NCBI RefSeq assembly: GCF_004210215.2
Contig: NZ_CP067394.1
Span: 434,001-498,000, forward strand
DNA from: Cryobacterium sp. SO1
GTDB taxonomy: Bacteria; Actinomycetota; Actinomycetes; Actinomycetales; Microbacteriaceae
DNA length: 64,000 nucleotides
Direction: 5' to 3'
Below the pieces are notes generated by a model. The model did no database searches. It was not told the DNA's origin and saw nothing but the letters and a program-made list of their open reading frames with translations. The position numbers were made by a program, and so were the translations under genes. This document shows positions 60,622-64,000 of this stretch, piece by piece; positions within the stretch are counted from its first letter, which is position 1; each line of letters starts with the position of its first letter.

Positions 60622-61524
60622 ATGGTGCGGGTCATGGTGAGCCTGTTCGGGTGGCCCACCGTGGCCCGCGCTGCACGTCCGGCGCAGCTCCGGCGTTCAG
60701 GAACCGCCTGGGCAGGCCGGCCAGACCGCCCCGCCGAGTACCGGCAGGTCGGATTCGGCCCGGTGCTGGCGGGTGCGCTGATGCTGGGCCTGCTCAGCGG
60801 CTGCGCGGCGCCGCTCACCATCATCGGCGGCACTGATCCTGCCGCCGGTGGGTTCACCGGCCTGGGCGGCCCGGCCGCAACCGGACTGCCCGGGGGAGCG
60901 CCCGGGCCTGACACCGGGTCCAAGTTCGGCTCGCGCTTCGGCGCCGGCACAGGCGCCGGCGATGGAGACGCGTCCGAGTCGCCGTCCCGGGTGCCCTCCC
61001 CGGCCCCGGTGTCGCCGGCAGAGGTACCCGAGGTGCCCCGCCAGTCAACGTCGCTCGCTGCGCTGCCCGCCCCGGTCAGCGCCCCGGTGCGGGTGCGGGC
61101 GGACTCGATCGGCATCGACATGGCGATCGAAGCGGTGGGACTGGGCGACGGGTCGGCGATGGCCCTGCCGGCCAACCCGGCGGTCGCCGCCTGGTACCGG
61201 TACGGTGCCGGCCCCGCCAGTCCTGCCGGAGCCACCGTCGTCGCCGCGCACGTGGATTCTCTGGTTTACGACATCGGTCCGTTCGCCCAACTTGCCGATG
61301 CCCCGGCTGGCACCGAAATCGTAGTGGACACCGCCGACGGCGCGACGCAGCGGTACGCCGTCGCGACCGTCGACATTGTCGAGAAGACCTCGGTACCGTG
61401 GTCGAGCGTGTTCGACCGCACGGGCCAGTCCCGGCTCATCCTGGTGACCTGCGGCGGCGAGTTCGACTACGAGGCCCGCCGGTACCTGTCGAATGTGATC
61501 GTGACGGCGGTGCCGGCGCCATGA
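60622..61524 (+). CDS. Class E/F sortase
   Basis: A 300-residue transpeptidase that attaches proteins to the cell wall. A hydrophobic segment with LLSGC (~residues 47-60) may be a lipobox or a membrane anchor. A Pro/Ala-rich linker follows to ~150. The catalytic His is in TVVAAHVDSL, Cys277 in RLILVTCGGEFD, and the Arg in YEARRYLSN. The start is uncertain; an ATG 12 nt later is possible. Its natural substrate may be the preceding DUF4397 protein, though no motif is seen. Confidence 0.87.
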   Translation: MVRVMVSLFGWPTVARAARPAQLRRSGTAWAGRPDRPAEYRQVGFGPVLAGALMLGLLSGCAAPLTIIGGTDPAAGGFTGLGGPAATGLPGGAPGPDTGSKFGSRFGAGTGAGDGDASESPSRVPSPAPVSPAEVPEVPRQSTSLAALPAPVSAPVRVRADSIGIDMAIEAVGLGDGSAMALPANPAVAAWYRYGAGPASPAGATVVAAHVDSLVYDIGPFAQLADAPAGTEIVVDTADGATQRYAVATVDIVEKTSVPWSSVFDRTGQSRLILVTCGGEFDYEARRYLSNVIVTAVPAP

Positions 61525-61686
61525 ACCGCTGTGGGATCCTGTGCCGAAAGCAACCCGAACGGGGTGTGCTCGGATCGGCCGGGCGTGGTTATGCTGGTCG
61601 CACTTGCGGGTCGGCCTGGTCGAGCCGTGAGTGCTGAGATGGACACCCGCACGACGCGGTACCGATCCCGGAGGCAGCACGTCCAC

Positions 61687-62262
61687 GTGAGCGCACCCTA
61701 TCCGAACAGCACCGACGATGAGCGTGACCAGTCCAACCTGGTCGCGGGCTTTCGCGCGGGCGACGAAAACGCCCTCGCTGAGGCCTACGCCCGCTGGTCG
61801 TCGCTGGTCTACACCCTGGCCGTGCGCTCGCTCGGCGACGCCGGCGAGGCCGAAGACGTCACCCAGAAGGTGTTCATCGCCGCCTGGCGCGGTCGGGCCG
61901 GGTTCAACGAGGCCCGGGCGGCGCTACCCGCCTGGATCGTGGGAATCACCAGGCACGCCATTGCCGATGCTCACGAGGCCCGTGCTCGCCGAAGGCGCCT
62001 CGAACAGACGCTGGTGGACGAGGCCGAGCTCTACATCGTCGATGAGTCCGCCGACGTGGCCGAACGGCTGCTGATCGGTGAGGAGCTCAACCGCCTCGAA
62101 CCGGTGCCGCAGCGGGTGATGCGACTCGCGTTCTACGAGGACCTCACCCACGTGCAGATCGCCGATAGCCTCGGATTGCCGCTCGGCACCGTGAAGAGTC
62201 ACATCCGCCGCAGCCTCACCCGCTTGCGCACTAGATTGGAGGCGAACGATGACGCATCTTGA
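61687..62262 (+). CDS. ECF sigma factor
   Basis: A 191-residue group IV sigma factor. Region 2 (LAEAYARWSSLVYTLAVRSLG, then EAEDVTQKVFIAAWRGR) and region 4 (VPQRVMRLAFYEDLTHVQIAD, then GLPLGTVKSHIRRSLTRLR) are complete, with SigK/SigL-like features. The GTG is chosen for the GGAGG upstream, though spacing is long; an ATG 48 nt earlier is possible. The anti-sigma gene overlaps its end by 14 nt. Its own promoter is not obvious. It is a candidate to read the GAAAC-N16-CGTT promoters in this window. Confidence 0.92.
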   Translation: MSAPYPNSTDDERDQSNLVAGFRAGDENALAEAYARWSSLVYTLAVRSLGDAGEAEDVTQKVFIAAWRGRAGFNEARAALPAWIVGITRHAIADAHEARARRRRLEQTLVDEAELYIVDESADVAERLLIGEELNRLEPVPQRVMRLAFYEDLTHVQIADSLGLPLGTVKSHIRRSLTRLRTRLEANDDAS

Positions 62263-63097
62263 CCGCGACACGCTCGCCCTTGTCGCGCTCGCCGAACTCG
62301 AGCTCAGCGCCGCCGAACGCGAGCACCTGGCCGCCTGCCCGGGCTGCTCTGGTGAGCTGGATGCGCTTCGCCGCACCGTGCTGATCGGCCGCAGCGCCGG
62401 CAGCGTCGACCTCGTCACCCCCGCGGATGCGGTGTGGGGGCGCATCCACTCGGCCCTCGGCCTCTCCGACGCGGTGGCCGCACCGCCGCGACTGGCCGGG
62501 CTCGACCTGGCCGGCAGCGCGCTGGCCGGCTCCGAACCGGCGCGTCTGGAAGCGGCACGTGCCGACCAGAACCCGGCCGCGCCCGACCCGGCCGTACCCG
62601 ACCCGGCCGCACCCGCCCCGGCCGACCGGGCGCCGGTCACGTATCTGCGCCGGCGTCAACGCACATGGGTGCCCGTGGCCGCCGCGGCCTGCGCGGTCGG
62701 CCTCGTGGGCGGCGTCGCCGCTGGAGCGTGGTGGCAGTCGACCAGCGCTCCGGCGCCGGAGACCGTGATCGCACAGGCGCAGCTCGACGCGCTGCCCGGC
62801 TGGACGGCGCGCGGCAGTGCTCTGGTGGAAGAGTCCGACGACGGCCGCCGTGAGGTGGTGGTGGACCTGGCCGACGACGCCGGCGCCGACGGGCTGCGCG
62901 AGGTGTGGCTGCTCACCGCCGACGCCACCGGGCTGGTCAGTGTGGGGCTGCTCGACGGGTCCTCCGGCCGGTTCAGCATCCCGGCGGGCGTCGACCTGGC
63001 CGAGTTCCCGGTGGTGGATGTCTCGGCCGAACTCGCCGACGGCAACCCGGCCCACTCGGGCGACTCGATCGTGCGCGGCACCCTGAACACCCTCTAG
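62249..63097 (+). CDS. Anti-sigma factor, RskA-like, transmembrane
   Basis: A 282-residue anti-sigma factor. The N-terminal zinc-binding ASD has HLAACPGC (His26, Cys30, Cys33). A Pro/Ala-rich stretch (~105-130, PDPAAPA repeats) leads to one helix (WVPVAAAACAVGLVGGVAAGAW), and the RskA C-terminal domain with TARGSALVEE and VSVGLLDGSSGRFSIP lies outside. It should hold the sigma factor at the membrane until proteolysis by a signal. Overlap with the sigma gene gives stoichiometric synthesis. Confidence 0.92.
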   Translation: MTHLDRDTLALVALAELELSAAEREHLAACPGCSGELDALRRTVLIGRSAGSVDLVTPADAVWGRIHSALGLSDAVAAPPRLAGLDLAGSALAGSEPARLEAARADQNPAAPDPAVPDPAAPAPADRAPVTYLRRRQRTWVPVAAAACAVGLVGGVAAGAWWQSTSAPAPETVIAQAQLDALPGWTARGSALVEESDDGRREVVVDLADDAGADGLREVWLLTADATGLVSVGLLDGSSGRFSIPAGVDLAEFPVVDVSAELADGNPAHSGDSIVRGTLNTL

Positions 63098-63324
63098 CCC
63101 CCGTCGGCTGTGGTGGGTGAGCCTGCCGTGCTGCAGCACCGGCGGCATCCGTCGTTGCCCGCCGCGGCCGGAGTCGCCGGGTTCGGCATGATCACCTGGA
63201 TCTGCCTGGGCATCCTGCCCGCCGGCAGAGCACCTGACCAACCGAAACAGGGCTGGCCCTACCAGCGCGGCACGCTCCGGCGGCACGCGAGTAGGTTTGA
63301 CGGTGACGACTTCAGGAGGAATTT
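63098..63324. other. Gap before the aldehyde dehydrogenase gene
   Basis: About 230 nt with no supported gene; a 75-codon frame lacks a ribosome site and codon bias. AGGAGGA lies before the next GTG. Confidence 0.5.
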
Positions 63325-64000
63325 GTGGCGCACGTAACCGAAGCAGAGCTGCTCCAGCACGTACCCAACGAGCTGTACATCAACGGGCAATGGGTGCCCG
63401 CCGCCGATGGGAACACCCTCACCGTGCACGACCCGGCCACGGGCAAGGTGATCAAGACCATCGCCGACGCCGGTGTCGCCGACGGCCTGGCCGCTCTCGA
63501 CGCCGCCGTCGAAGCGCAGGATGCCTGGGCGGCCACCCCGCCGCGGGTGCGCGGCGAGGTGCTGCGCCGCAGCTTCGAACTGCTTCAGGAGCGCAAACAC
63601 GAATTCGCGCTGCTGATGACGCTCGAGATGGGCAAGCCGCTCGCCGAGGCGTACGGTGAGGTCGCCTACGGCGGCGAATTCCTGCGCTGGTTCAGCGAGG
63701 AGGCCGTGCGCATCACCGGCCGGTACGGCACCAACCCCGAAGGCACCGGCCGTATGATCGTGTCGCAGCACCCGGTCGGACCCAGTTTCCTGATCACCCC
63801 GTGGAACTTCCCGTTGGCGATGGCGACCCGCAAGATCGCTCCCGCGCTCGCGGCCGGGTGCACCGTCGTGATCAAGCCCGCCGAGCTGACCCCGCTCACC
63901 ACGCTGTACCTGGTCAAGCTGTTCGAGGAGGTCGGCCTGCCCGCCGGCGTCGTCAACGTGCTCACCACCTCCACCTCGGCGGCCGTGTCCGGGCCGATCA
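63325..64000 (+). CDS. Succinate-semialdehyde/aldehyde dehydrogenase, 5' part
   Basis: The first ~225 residues of an NAD(P)-dependent aldehyde dehydrogenase. The N terminus has [26 protein letters not shown]. The cofactor-binding segment is [38 protein letters not shown] with the structural Asn and Lys. The match is close to GabD-type enzymes, which oxidise succinate semialdehyde to succinate. The GTG start has AGGAGGA at 5 nt. The catalytic Cys and Glu lie beyond the window. Confidence 0.9.
   Translation, partial: MAHVTEAELLQHVPNELYINGQWVPAADGNTLTVHDPATGKVIKTIADAGVADGLAALDAAVEAQDAWAATPPRVRGEVLRRSFELLQERKHEFALLMTLEMGKPLAEAYGEVAYGGEFLRWFSEEAVRITGRYGTNPEGTGRMIVSQHPVGPSFLITPWNFPLAMATRKIAPALAAGCTVVIKPAELTPLTTLYLVKLFEEVGLPAGVVNVLTTSTSAAVSGPI

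Noticed and set aside
63110..63337. 75-codon ORF before the aldehyde dehydrogenase
   Set aside because: No ribosome site, overlaps the next start region, and has no protein-like bias apart from a short hydrophobic stretch.

Overview
The window is high-GC, densely packed actinobacterial chromosome. The gene order points to Microbacteriaceae or a close relative; the genus cannot be fixed from sequence alone. The basis is GC-rich codon use, many ATGA/GTGA stop-start overlaps, TAnnnT boxes about 6-7 nt before start codons, and actinobacterial neighbourhoods. Examples are a PASTA penicillin-binding protein next to a metallophosphoesterase, a 6C RNA before a Tad pilus locus, and topA-tmk-holB.

Layout. 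(1) 1-10.4 kb is a surface-polysaccharide locus: glycosyltransferases, a pyruvyltransferase-like protein, a WcaF-like acetyltransferase, gmd and fcl (GDP-fucose supply), UDP-sugar dehydrogenase, a phosphomannomutase-like HAD protein and a membrane-anchored surface protein. (2) 10.6-14.5 kb has a lipoprotein, an LCP glycopolymer ligase, a VanZ-like protein, a drug exporter and tRNA-Pro. (3) 14.5-24.9 kb has two paralogous bifunctional PASTA PBPs around a metallophosphoesterase, then a DUF4177-like protein, RidA, an acyltransferase and acetyl-CoA synthetase. (4) 25.0-29.3 kb is a 6C small RNA followed by a compact Tad/Flp secretion locus. (5) 29.3-37.8 kb is housekeeping: topA, tmk, holB, an exported peptidase, a TetR regulator and tRNA-Thr. 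(6) 37.8-47.8 kb is a mosaic. Standard genes (GH13 glucosidase, ybaK) alternate with four acyltransferases and a Wzy-like polymerase. Three of these transcription units start at the same 19-bp block behind a GAAAC box. A diverged 3' fragment of a second ybaK marks the far edge. (7) 47.7-54.1 kb is an ABC importer operon with a metallophosphoesterase and a tyrosine phosphatase, preceded by an RpiR-type regulator. (8) 54.3-64 kb has an SGNH hydrolase, an oxidoreductase, a PBP4-type carboxypeptidase, nicotinamidase, a DUF4397 protein with a class E/F sortase, an ECF sigma/anti-sigma pair, and the start of an aldehyde dehydrogenase.

The dominant theme is the envelope: making, polymerising, acylating and attaching surface glycopolymers, and building peptidoglycan. 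The most unusual non-coding features are the shared ECF-like promoter of the acyltransferase units, three related long intergenic palindromes, a six-box array with an exact 19-nt period before the carboxypeptidase gene, and the ybaK fragment bounding the island.
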